Of a stretch of DNA of 14,731 nucleotides, positions 5,863-12,957 are shown one piece after another. The stretch covers positions 1-14,731 of the forward strand of contig CALANM010000114.1 of assembly GCA_937926065.1 (NCBI GenBank), in the 5' to 3' direction. Each line of letters starts with the position of its first letter. Positions within the stretch are counted from its first letter, which is position 1. Origin of the DNA: an uncultured Microbacterium sp. (GTDB taxonomy: Bacteria > Actinomycetota > Actinomycetes > Actinomycetales > Microbacteriaceae). The translations under genes were made by a program, and so were the position numbers. The notes below the pieces were generated by a model that was not told the DNA's origin, ran no database searches, and worked only from the letters and a program-made list of their open reading frames with translations.

Positions 5863-6739
5863 CCCGGTCGTACGCGTCTACCAGCAGGGGGCCGCGGATA
5901 TCGCGCAGCCTGTCGACGAGTCGGCCGAGGGCCGTGCGGTTCCAGCCGCTGAGTGAGAGGTCGTAAGGGCCTATCGCCTCGAGGCGGCCCGTCCGCAGCC
6001 GCACGACCTCCCAGCCCACGGCGCGGAGTGCGCGGTCTTTGCGGCGGTCGGCCTCTTCACGCTTGCCGACGTGCTCGAGTCCGTGGCGACCGATGGAGTC
6101 GTACTCGATCGCGACGCGCAGCTCGGTGAGGACGATGTCGGGCCACACCTCGAGGTGGTCGAAGAAGGGGCGCGCCACCCGTACTGCGTTGAGTCCAGGG
6201 GTGAGCTCCAGCCTCTCGAAGAGGTCGGCTCTCAGCCGCGCCTCGACAGCAGAAGCGGGTCTCGGTGCGCACTCCGACACGAACGGCTCACCGGCTGCCA
6301 GGTCGGGGGTCTTCGCGCACAGCCGCTGCCGCGGTCGAGCGGGCCGCGCACGCAGCAGGGCGGGCGCCTCGGGAAGGAGCGCGCCGCCCGGCTCGGCCAC
6401 GGTCTCGCGCATCGGCAGGGCCAGGATGCGGCGCGGGTTCGCGCGCTCCGCGCATTCCGGGCACCACGCGCTGCGCCGCCGTTCACGGCCGGGCCGTGAG
6501 CGCTGCTCGTCGGGCGTCGCGACAAAGCGGTGCCCCGACTCACACTCCCACTGCAGCAGCACATCGGCTGCGGGCGGGATCTGGCTGAGCGCGATGCCTG
6601 CGTTGAGCTCCGGGTGGTACTGGCGCACCAGAGCGGGGTACGCCGCCCACGCCTCGCGGTAAGCACCCACGGGGTAGGGCTCGGCGAGTCCCTTCGACCA
6701 CTGCCGGCGTGACCACCACGCCTGGATCCTCTCTGCCAC
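5858..6739 (-). CDS. Zinc-ribbon protein with C-terminal Vsr/DUF559-like PD-(D/E)XK nuclease domain
   Basis: This 293-residue protein has an N-terminal Trp-rich region (IQAWWSRRQW, 5-14), a zinc ribbon with C-x3-H (Cys66, His70) and C-x2-C (Cys93, Cys96) ligands, an Arg/Pro-rich middle, and a C-terminal nuclease-like domain (about 165-255). The last has EARLR (Glu167), WPDIVL (Asp201), VAIEYDSIGRHG (Glu212, Asp214, His219), RRKDRALRAVGWEVVRLR, the pattern of the Vsr/DUF559 branch of the restriction-endonuclease fold. The likely role is DNA cleavage or repair, possibly defence; the target is unknown. The start is GTG at 6739, with TATCCT ending 6 nt upstream and no SD, so probably leaderless. 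No methylase or partner is adjacent. Confidence 0.75.
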   Translation of the reverse strand: MAERIQAWWSRRQWSKGLAEPYPVGAYREAWAAYPALVRQYHPELNAGIALSQIPPAADVLLQWECESGHRFVATPDEQRSRPGRERRRSAWCPECAERANPRRILALPMRETVAEPGGALLPEAPALLRARPARPRQRLCAKTPDLAAGEPFVSECAPRPASAVEARLRADLFERLELTPGLNAVRVARPFFDHLEVWPDIVLTELRVAIEYDSIGRHGLEHVGKREEADRRKDRALRAVGWEVVRLRTGRLEAIGPYDLSLSGWNRTALGRLVDRLRDIRGPLLVDAYDRG

Positions 6740-6745
6740 CCGCCG

Positions 6746-6751
6746 AGGATA
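6746..6751 (-). promoter_or_regulatory. -10 box (TATCCT) of a probable leaderless promoter for the zinc-ribbon nuclease
   Basis: On the minus strand TATCCT is followed by 6 nt and then the GTG start. The -35 region is poor (AGGTCA at 6768-6773 with 16-nt spacing at best). Confidence 0.45.
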
Positions 6752-6792
6752 CGAGCGACGTCCGACATGACCTGCCGGATCGATCCCCGATC

Positions 6793-6815
6793 GAGGCGTA
6801 ACCTGGAAACGCCTC
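6793..6815. other. Inverted repeat in the 6740-6941 divergent interval
   Basis: GAGGCGT (6793-6799) and ACGCCTC (6809-6815) are perfect 7-bp arms with a 9-nt loop. A TAACCT box (6799-6804) falls inside, so this could be an operator over a rightward promoter or a leader hairpin. The role is unclear. Confidence 0.3.
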
Positions 6816-6941
6816 CGAATCTGCCCCGGTTATCCCCTTTTCCTGCCCTCGGCTCTTGCCTTGCGGCTCTCTTGCCGCGATGCTTTCTGCAGGCACCACC
6901 CCCCCCATCCCCCATCCGCCGCTCTGCGGCATCCCCCGGAA

Positions 6942-8828
6942 ATGATCAGAACAGCACTCTCGCTGCTGCTCGCCGCGACGCTCGTCCTTCCCGCGTCCGC
7001 CGCCACCGCAGCCTCCCCCGCCCCCACCACCGCCCTCGCCGCAGCCACGGCGGTGACCGAGTACACCGCGAAACCCGCCGCCGTCGACAAGGCCTCCGTC
7101 ATCGGCTGGGGATGGGCCAACGGCGCTGCGACCCTCACGATCGACTGGGCCGCCGCCGCTCGCGCGACCAGCTACGAGGTCTACGCCTCGACGGACTACG
7201 ACGCCGTGCGCACGATGGCCAAGCCGACGAAGGTCGTGACCTCGTCCAAGGCGACCATCGGCGGCCTGAAGCCCGCCACCCGCTACTACGTGGTCGTCCG
7301 CGCCGTGAACAACGTCGGCCACTCCGGCTTCTCGAGCCGCGTGAACCACTTCACGCCGCCCACAGAGAAGGCCGCCGGCACGACATGGCAGACCTCGAAG
7401 CCGGCTGACATGGGCACCGTCAAGGCGATCGGCGGCACCTGGACCGAATCGGGCGCCACCCTGACGTTCGACTGGGCCGCCGTCACACGTGCGACCTTCT
7501 ACCGCGTGTTCGTCAGCACCGACCCGGACGCGGTCTTCGAGATGGACACCCCGACCAAGATCGTCACGTCGTCGAAGGCGACCATCGGCGGCCTGAAGGC
7601 CGGCACGAAGTACACCGCCCGCGTCGTCCCCTCCAACAACGTCGGCAACGGCAGCGGCGCCCCGCGCGTCTCGGCCACGACGCTCACGCAGGGCGCCACC
7701 TGGCAGAAGACCAAGCCCGCGCGCGTCGGGCTCGTCTCGTTCACCGGCGCCTCCCTCAAGGCCGACGGCGCCACGCTCACGGTCGACTGGGGCAACGTCG
7801 CGCGCGCGAGCAGCTACCAGGTGTACGTGTCGACGAGCTACAGCGGCGTGATGGACGTCAAGACCCCGAAGGTCACCACCACGAGCTCGAAGGCGGTGCT
7901 CCGCAAGCTCAAGCCGGGCAAGAGCTACTTCGTCCGCGTCGTCGCCGTCAACAACATCGGGCGGGGCCTCGGCTCTTCGCGCGTCGGGCACACGACGATC
8001 GCCGATGAGGCCCAGCTGAAGGGCGGCGAGCCCCGCTACGCGATCATGAGCTGGAACGTCTGCTCCGCGAAGTGCGCCAACATCTCCGGTCGCACCCGCC
8101 TCATCAATACGCGCATCAAGGAGCTGAAGGCCGACGTCGTCGGGCTCCAGGAGGCCTCGCGCTACAAGAAGGCGCCCAAGGGCTACAAGTTCGCCGTCAA
8201 CGGGCAGAACGACATCCTCTATCGCGCCTCCACCTTCTCGAAGGTCGGCAAGAAGAACGGCGTCGCCACCACCGGCTCCAAGCGGTTCGCCTCGAAGTAC
8301 GCATCGTCCGGCCACGGCGTCGCATGGGCCGCCCTCAAGCACGAGTCCGGTCGCTACCTCGTCGTGTTCGACACGCATCTCGTCGTCGGCAAGAGCCGCG
8401 CCCTGACCAAGCAGCGGCAGTACGAGGCGGATCGGATCACGCCGTACGTCAAGGCCGTCATGAGGAAGCTCGCCGCCGCCAACCCCAAGCTCAAGGGAGC
8501 CGCCACGGTCGTCATCGGCGACTTCAACACCAATCTCTCCGTGTCGGGCGACAAGACGATGAGCATCCTCAAGGGCGACGGGTGGACCGACGCCTTCATG
8601 CAGGCCCGGTCGCTGACCCGCCAGCACCACAACACGGCCAACCCCGACAAGAAGACCAAGCCGGTCATCGGCATCAAGTGGGGCTCTCACGTCGACATGG
8701 TGTGGGTCAAGGCCGGACGCACCGTCATCACGTCATGGCAGAACGCGGGAAAGATGAGCGGCAGCCGCTACGTGACGCCTCTGCCGTCCGACCATCACCC
8801 GATCCTGGTCAAGGGCGTCTTCACCTGA
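6942..8828 (+). CDS. Secreted protein with three Fn3-like repeats and an endonuclease/exonuclease/phosphatase (EEP) domain
   Basis: The 628-residue product begins with a Sec signal peptide (IRTALSLLLAATLVLP, cleavage near ATA/AS at about 20-25). Three fibronectin-III-like repeats follow (about 43-140, 153-247, 258-352); each has an LTxDW strand, a Y/F-x-V-Y/F strand and an NNxG turn. The C-terminal EEP (DNase I-like) domain (364-628) keeps the full catalytic set: Asn372 (SWNV), Glu404 (LQEA), His479 (DTHL), Asp527 and Asn529 (GDFN), Asp585 (HVDMVWV), and His618 (SDHHP). It likely hydrolyses phosphodiesters or phosphoesters outside the cell, for example DNA for phosphate. ATG 6942 is chosen over an upstream in-frame start (6861) because the signal peptide begins there; the SD is weak. 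A strong terminator follows. Confidence 0.88.
   Translation: MIRTALSLLLAATLVLPASAATAASPAPTTALAAATAVTEYTAKPAAVDKASVIGWGWANGAATLTIDWAAAARATSYEVYASTDYDAVRTMAKPTKVVTSSKATIGGLKPATRYYVVVRAVNNVGHSGFSSRVNHFTPPTEKAAGTTWQTSKPADMGTVKAIGGTWTESGATLTFDWAAVTRATFYRVFVSTDPDAVFEMDTPTKIVTSSKATIGGLKAGTKYTARVVPSNNVGNGSGAPRVSATTLTQGATWQKTKPARVGLVSFTGASLKADGATLTVDWGNVARASSYQVYVSTSYSGVMDVKTPKVTTTSSKAVLRKLKPGKSYFVRVVAVNNIGRGLGSSRVGHTTIADEAQLKGGEPRYAIMSWNVCSAKCANISGRTRLINTRIKELKADVVGLQEASRYKKAPKGYKFAVNGQNDILYRASTFSKVGKKNGVATTGSKRFASKYASSGHGVAWAALKHESGRYLVVFDTHLVVGKSRALTKQRQYEADRITPYVKAVMRKLAAANPKLKGAATVVIGDFNTNLSVSGDKTMSILKGDGWTDAFMQARSLTRQHHNTANPDKKTKPVIGIKWGSHVDMVWVKAGRTVITSWQNAGKMSGSRYVTPLPSDHHPILVKGVFT
7247..7598 (+). 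repeat. Intragenic direct repeat from Fn3 duplication
   Basis: A 24-bp stretch encoding KATIGGLK occurs identically in Fn3 repeat 1 (about 7247-7270) and repeat 2 (about 7574-7597), about 327 bp apart. The third repeat has diverged (KAVLRKLK). This implies that repeats 1 and 2 are the more recent duplicates, or have been homogenised. Confidence 0.6.
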
Positions 8829-8846
8829 TCGACTCTCGGTCGCACT

Positions 8847-8883
8847 GACGAAGGGCTCCGGCACTGCGCCGGGGCCCTTCGTC
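8847..8883 (+). terminator. Strong stem-loop terminator after the Fn3-EEP gene
   Basis: Arms GACGAAGGGCTCCGGC and GCCGGGGCCCTTCGTC form a 16-bp stem (one T-G wobble) with a 5-nt loop ACTGC, 18 nt after the stop codon. Confidence 0.85.
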
Positions 8884-9005
8884 TTCGCATGTCACTGTGT
8901 GACGCATCCGACCCCGCATCCTGCGGTCACGAGCGACACGCCGCCTATCGTGAGAGAGGCGCCCCGAGACCCTCGGGCGTGACGAGGCGATGACGGAGGA
9001 CCACC

Positions 9006-9548
9006 GTGACGCAGCGCTCAGCCCACCCGGCGACGGAGGTCGTGATCGTCGTCGGCAACCCGAAGCCGGCGTCCCGCACGCGCGAAGCGGCTGAGCTCCT
9101 GGCCGCCGCTCTCACGGGCGGGGAGGAAGCCGAGGTCATCGAGGGGTCGGAAATGGGACCGGAGCTGCTGGGCTGGGAAGGCCCGGCGGTCGCCGAGGCG
9201 AAGGCCCGCACGGCATCCGCGAGGCTCGTGATCTTCGCGAGCCCGACTTTCAAGGCGACCTACACGGGTCTGATCAAGCTGTTCCTCGATCAGTTCGACG
9301 GGCAGACCGGACTGGCCGGCGTCGTCGCGGTGCCGCTGATGCTCGCCGCCTCCGACCGGCACGCGCTGGCCGCCGACCTCACCCTGCGTCCCGTGCTCAC
9401 CGAGCTCGGCGCCCTGGCCCTGCCTGGCCTCTGCCTGAATGACAGGACCTTCCGCGACGACGGGGCGATCGAGCAGTACGCGGCGCGCTGGTCTGGCCAG
9501 CTCGCGCGCCTCGCTCAGCCGCAGCGGTCAGCGGAGACCACGGCCTGA
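9006..9548 (+). CDS. NAD(P)H-dependent FMN reductase (SsuE/MsuE-type flavodoxin fold)
   Basis: This 180-residue cytoplasmic flavoprotein reduces FMN with NAD(P)H, typically to feed FMNH2 to two-component monooxygenases such as those for sulfonates. The flavodoxin-like fold shows strand VVIVVGNPKPASRT (12-25) making the FMN phosphate loop, and the diagnostic ASPTFKATYTGLIKLFLDQF segment (78-97), closely like the SPTYKxxYTGLLK signature of the family, followed by AVPLMLAA. The start is GTG 9006, with GGAGGA at 8995-9000, 5 nt upstream. A 6-bp leader hairpin CCCGAG/CTCGGG (8963-8977) lies just ahead, and GTCAC-TGT-GTGAC (8891-8903) is a possible operator. No monooxygenase partner is in the window. 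It converges with the DUF6504 gene, 5 nt apart. Confidence 0.85.
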   Translation: MTQRSAHPATEVVIVVGNPKPASRTREAAELLAAALTGGEEAEVIEGSEMGPELLGWEGPAVAEAKARTASARLVIFASPTFKATYTGLIKLFLDQFDGQTGLAGVVAVPLMLAASDRHALAADLTLRPVLTELGALALPGLCLNDRTFRDDGAIEQYAARWSGQLARLAQPQRSAETTA

Positions 9549-9553
9549 GGCGC

Positions 9554-9829
9554 TCAGAGACCCCAGACGTGGTGGACATGCCATCCGTCCTCGGCGGGAA
9601 AGACGTCGAACACGACGCTCAGCCCGCTCTCGTCGGTGCCCTGGAACCGCCAGCCGTAGAACCCGCGGCCGGTCTCGGGCGAGGCACTCCACACGCTGTC
9701 CCGGAGCCGGGTGGGCATGTCGGTCACCCGCCAGCGGCGACCCGCGTAGAACATCCGCGACGGAAGATCGTCGGTCATCCAGATGGTGACCTCGGCGTGG
9801 GCTTCGGTGTGCGGAATGGAGTGAGGCAT
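9554..9829 (-). CDS. DUF6504 family small protein
   Basis: This 91-residue soluble protein resembles the actinobacterial DUF6504 family: an acidic and His-containing N-terminus (IPHTEAHAEVTIWM), then FYAGRRWRVTDMPTRLRDS, GRGFYGWRFQGTDESG and a His/Trp-rich C-terminus DGWHVHHVWGL. Function is unknown; the family is usually a single small domain of this length. The start ATG at 9829 is well supported: TTGAGA, 17 nt, TATCCT, 6 nt, then ATG on the minus strand, with no SD, so the mRNA is probably leaderless. It ends 5 nt from the FMN reductase stop, and the two stops lie in a small CTGAG/CTCAG hairpin (9545-9557). Confidence 0.75.
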   Translation of the reverse strand: MPHSIPHTEAHAEVTIWMTDDLPSRMFYAGRRWRVTDMPTRLRDSVWSASPETGRGFYGWRFQGTDESGLSVVFDVFPAEDGWHVHHVWGL

Positions 9830-9835
9830 GCCTCG

Positions 9836-9864
9836 AGGATAGAGAACGGATGTTCGAATCTCAA
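9836..9864 (-). promoter_or_regulatory. Promoter of the DUF6504 gene (TTGAGA-N17-TATCCT, leaderless)
   Basis: On the minus strand the -35 TTGAGA (9864-9859) and -10 TATCCT (9841-9836) have 17-nt spacing, and the -10 ends 6 nt before ATG 9829. This is the best-formed leaderless-type promoter in the window. Confidence 0.7.
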
Positions 9865-9932
9865 TCCCTGCCGCAATCACTGAGAGGCGAACAGAGAATC
9901 ACGCGCCGACGCTCACGCTGAAGCCAGCGAGG

Positions 9933-9968
9933 GGCCCCGGCGAGGCGGTGACTCGCCTCGCCGGGGCC
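9933..9968 (-). terminator. Terminator after the LPETG surface-protein gene
   Basis: Perfect 15-bp arms GGCCCCGGCGAGGCG and CGCCTCGCCGGGGCC with a 6-nt loop, 16 nt past the stop codon at 9985 in the minus direction. Confidence 0.85.
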
Positions 9969-9984
9969 GCTCACCGTGCGGCGC

Positions 9985-12750
9985 TCACTCTGCCGCTGGC
10001 ACCCGGCGTCGGCCGCGGATCGCGAGCCCCACGAGCACCAGCGTGCCGAGTCCGAGCAGCCCGCCCGCCGCGATGAGCACCGCACGCAGGCCATCGTCGT
10101 CGCCGCCCGTCTCGGGGAGGGTGTGCACGGACGCGACGGCCGGCACTGCGACGGTGACGGTCTCGGCGGGCTCGCCGCACGCGCCCTCCGCCACCCCCCG
10201 CCCGAGAGCGTCGACAGTGGTCTCGACGAACCCCAGGCGTGTGCCGTCGGGGAGGTCCGGCACGGTGAACGCCTGCCCCCGTTCGCGCAGATCGATCGTC
10301 ATCCCCTCGCGGAACATGCCCCCGCGCAGCACGACCGGCTCACTCGACCAGACGCGCGTCTCTTCTGTGCACACCGGCTCCGCGTCCTCGCTCCACTGGT
10401 AGAGATCGACCACGACAGACCCGCCCGCGGGCAGAGCGCCCTCGAGCTTCACCGTGTCCCACAGCTGCTCGCCCGGGTTCACCGATGATCCGCCTGATTC
10501 GGCCTGGGCGAGAGTCGTCGCCTTCATCCCGAACGTCGTCTCGTTCGGGATGCCGCATTCGCCTTCCACGACGACGTGCGGCGGCTCGCCTTCGGCCCCG
10601 GGGATCGATCCCTGCTCGACCCACAGCGTCATGCCGTACGTGTCGACGGGCACGTCGGGCGACCGGTACTCGCCCGGCTCGGTCACGCGCTCGGGATCGC
10701 CGTGGTTGTCCCACACGAGGTTCTCTGGCGTGCAGAACCCCGAGAAGTCGCCCCGACTCGTCGGCCACACGGGCAAGCCGTCCTCACCGAACGGCACGTC
10801 ATACGCGGCGAAAGAGAGGTCGAGGCCGCCGTCGGGGAGCGTTCCCGAGACGAGGGCGACGTCGGACATCGTCTCGCCGGGCGTCACAGACGGCTGCGCC
10901 TTCGTCTCGATCTCGGGAAGCGCGATGCGCTGTGTCTGCGTCGGCTCGGCGATCAGCTCGCTCGACTCGTGGACGAAGCCCGCGACAGCCGGGGGCTGCT
11001 CGGCTGCGCGCACCGCCCACCGCCACGTCATGCTTCCGCGCGCGTCGGCGGGAACGGCGAGGTCAGCGAACTGCTCGGCGTCTTTCGCGTAGTAGGTCCC
11101 GGGCTCCGTGACGGTGAGACGGACGGCGCCGACCACCACCGCGCCTTCGGGGAGCTCCTCGACCGGCTCGCTGTCGACGACGGATTCCGGCAGATGGATG
11201 TACTCCCCCGTCAGCACGATGGGGATCCCGCCATTGCCGTCGGACGCCCGCAGCCAGTGACCGTCGGCCTCGACGATGACGGCGTCGTCGCCACGGCCGT
11301 TCAGCGGCACCTCGGGCGACTGCACCTGCGACGACAGCGCAATGCGCATAGGCGCGATCGTCGTCTCCTCGGGCATCCCGAACGGGTGCATCCACGCGTA
11401 GTCCTTCGGCAGGAACGCACGGGACGCCGCCGGCGTCGTCTTCGGATCGTACGCGGCGACGAACGTGTAGTAGCCGCCGCGCTCGATCCCGCGGATCTCG
11501 GCCGTGAGCGGCTTCTCGGGGTCGGTCACGAGCACGGTGGTCTCTCCGGCGACCGGGGCGTCGTCGGGCACGTCGTCGACCTGCGCCTGGGCCGCGTCGT
11601 ACGGACCGTACGCCGTCACGGAGAAGCCGACAGCGACAGGGCGCCCGTCGATCGTGGCCCACGGGTTGCGCAGCCCGTCGGCATCCGCCGCGACGGAGAA
11701 CGTGAGCGTGTCGCGCAGCGTCTGGCCCGACGCGAACTCCGCGGCCTGGCTTGTGAGCACGGGACGGAACTCCGCCGTGCGGGTGCCGTCGTCGCGGCCG
11801 GTGCCGCGGAAGGGCGACACATCGGCCGTGCGGCCCTTTGCGATCATGCGCTGCGCGGGATTGCGCCACAGCTCGACCTCGGCGAGGTAGCCGCCCTTGC
11901 CGGGAGGCGTGAACTCGAACTCGCCGCTCACCCGGTAGCGCTTGCCGTCGCTCGGGGGCACGGCGCGAACGGCGTAGGTCACGCCCTCCTTCGCGCCGGC
12001 GCGGGTCGCCTTGCCGGTGTCGGCGAAGACGCCGTTGGTGAGCGTGATGGTGCCGGTCGAGCCCGCAGTGCCGTCCATGACGACGGTGCCGCGGTAGTTG
12101 TCCCTGCTGTCGATCTCGAACACGAGCTTCCCCGAGCCGCCCGACGCGGTTCCGGTGCCGGCCTTCGTGCTGTGCGCCGTCTTCAGCAGCTCGAGCGCGC
12201 GGTCGCGCACGCCGCGCCAGCCGCCCGCCGCGTTCGGATACGTCGTCGACAGCACCCACTCGATGTAACGGCCGAGGTCGCCCTTCGGCCACGCGGCCGA
12301 GTTCGGGTATCGGTGCGTGCCGTACATGGCATCCGGGTCGAACACGTGCTTGATGACGAAATTGAGCGCGGCGGCATCCCGGTCGCTCTTGTCGTCGATC
12401 TCGTGCAGCGCGCGGTTGATCCCCGCCAGCAGGTCGCCCGAGACGCCCTTCCAGGATGTGCGATAGCCCTGCCGCTGGTCGTCGCCCGTCGGGAAGTCGG
12501 TGCCCGGATCGGTGCAGAACACATACGTGCCGTCTGCGGTGCGCATGCTTCCCTGCCACCCGATGACGGCGCCCGAGAGGTCTCCCACCCCGTAGGCGTC
12601 GGTCGCCGCTACGGCGGGAGGTGTGGTCGTCACCCCCGCCACTCCCGTCATCGTGATCGCGAGGGCGGCGACCGCCGCCATGCCGCGCCTGAGCTTCTTC
12701 GAGAATCTCCGCGTCCGCGAGGGACGCGAAAGACTCGTCCGCTGGGTCAT
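9985..12750 (-). CDS. LPETG-anchored cell-surface protein with possible degenerate thioester-like N-terminal domain
   Basis: The 921-residue product has a long-n-region signal peptide (basic 12-22, hydrophobic 24-40, cleavage near AVAA, 46-49) and a C-terminal sorting signal: LPETG at 878-882, a hydrophobic stretch, then RGRRR. A housekeeping sortase should link it to peptidoglycan; none is in the window. The N-terminal domain (about 50-165) has GWQGSM, YVFCTDPG (Cys79) and AALNFVIKHVF, loosely like thioester adhesin domains, but Asn130 sits where those have the bond-forming Gln. The middle (about 165-610) is beta-rich without a named family seen. Two related C-terminal modules (about 613-735 and 736-870) each start near PGE...G-LP-GG and hold one Cys pair (673/732 and 794/858). 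ATG 12750 has AAGGAG 4 nt upstream. Adhesion is a guess. Confidence 0.8.
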   Translation of the reverse strand: MTQRTSLSRPSRTRRFSKKLRRGMAAVAALAITMTGVAGVTTTPPAVAATDAYGVGDLSGAVIGWQGSMRTADGTYVFCTDPGTDFPTGDDQRQGYRTSWKGVSGDLLAGINRALHEIDDKSDRDAAALNFVIKHVFDPDAMYGTHRYPNSAAWPKGDLGRYIEWVLSTTYPNAAGGWRGVRDRALELLKTAHSTKAGTGTASGGSGKLVFEIDSRDNYRGTVVMDGTAGSTGTITLTNGVFADTGKATRAGAKEGVTYAVRAVPPSDGKRYRVSGEFEFTPPGKGGYLAEVELWRNPAQRMIAKGRTADVSPFRGTGRDDGTRTAEFRPVLTSQAAEFASGQTLRDTLTFSVAADADGLRNPWATIDGRPVAVGFSVTAYGPYDAAQAQVDDVPDDAPVAGETTVLVTDPEKPLTAEIRGIERGGYYTFVAAYDPKTTPAASRAFLPKDYAWMHPFGMPEETTIAPMRIALSSQVQSPEVPLNGRGDDAVIVEADGHWLRASDGNGGIPIVLTGEYIHLPESVVDSEPVEELPEGAVVVGAVRLTVTEPGTYYAKDAEQFADLAVPADARGSMTWRWAVRAAEQPPAVAGFVHESSELIAEPTQTQRIALPEIETKAQPSVTPGETMSDVALVSGTLPDGGLDLSFAAYDVPFGEDGLPVWPTSRGDFSGFCTPENLVWDNHGDPERVTEPGEYRSPDVPVDTYGMTLWVEQGSIPGAEGEPPHVVVEGECGIPNETTFGMKATTLAQAESGGSSVNPGEQLWDTVKLEGALPAGGSVVVDLYQWSEDAEPVCTEETRVWSSEPVVLRGGMFREGMTIDLRERGQAFTVPDLPDGTRLGFVETTVDALGRGVAEGACGEPAETVTVAVPAVASVHTLPETGGDDDGLRAVLIAAGGLLGLGTLVLVGLAIRGRRRVPAAE

Positions 12751-12758
12751 CTCTCTCC

Positions 12759-12776
12759 TTGACCGGGGCAGGTCAA
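12759..12776 (-). promoter_or_regulatory. Hairpin/dyad abutting the RBS of the surface-protein gene
   Basis: TTGACC (12759-12764) and GGTCAA (12771-12776) are perfect 6-bp arms with a 6-nt spacer. In the minus-strand mRNA the stem's 3' arm ends GGUCAA, and its last AA is the start of AAGGAG. It could mask the RBS or be an operator for DNA binding. Confidence 0.4.
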
Positions 12777-12901
12777 TGGGCGTCGATGATCCCAGCGCGA
12801 AGGACGCTCTGAGTGTCACATCCGGCTGCTTGCGTGCGGAGAGGCCTCGAATGCCGTGCGGGATCTTCCGTCACGGTGGCCCCTGTAAGTGCGCGTGAGC
12901 C

Positions 12902-12937
12902 GGATGCCGCGCGGCCCTCAGCGACCGCACGGCATCC
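12902..12937 (-). terminator. Terminator after the LysR-type regulator gene
   Basis: GGATGCCGCGCGG (12902-12914) pairs with CCGCACGGCATCC (12925-12937) over 13 bp, with one mismatched position that would be a G-U wobble in the leftward transcript, and a 10-nt loop. It lies 20 nt past the stop of the leftward gene. Confidence 0.7.
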
Positions 12938-12957
12938 CCGGCTGAGAGAGACAGTCG

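Noticed and set aside
6805..6941. ydaO-type (c-di-AMP) riboswitch before the secreted Fn3-EEP gene
   Set aside because: Such elements occur before actinobacterial cell-wall enzymes, but the conserved core is not present here.
6540..8690. Minus-strand open frame of 716 codons across the Fn3-EEP gene
   Set aside because: The plus strand encodes a signal peptide, three Fn3 repeats and a complete EEP active site; the minus translation is Gly/Arg/Asp-rich noise caused by high GC.
8889..8993. 34-codon upstream ORF before the FMN reductase (contains two Cys codons)
   Set aside because: I considered it as a cysteine-responsive leader peptide, but there is no SD, no Cys run, and no supporting promoter position.
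10576..12762. Plus-strand open frame of 728 codons across the LPETG gene
   Set aside because: It is an antisense shadow; the minus strand has a signal peptide, LPETG sorting signal, RBS and terminator.
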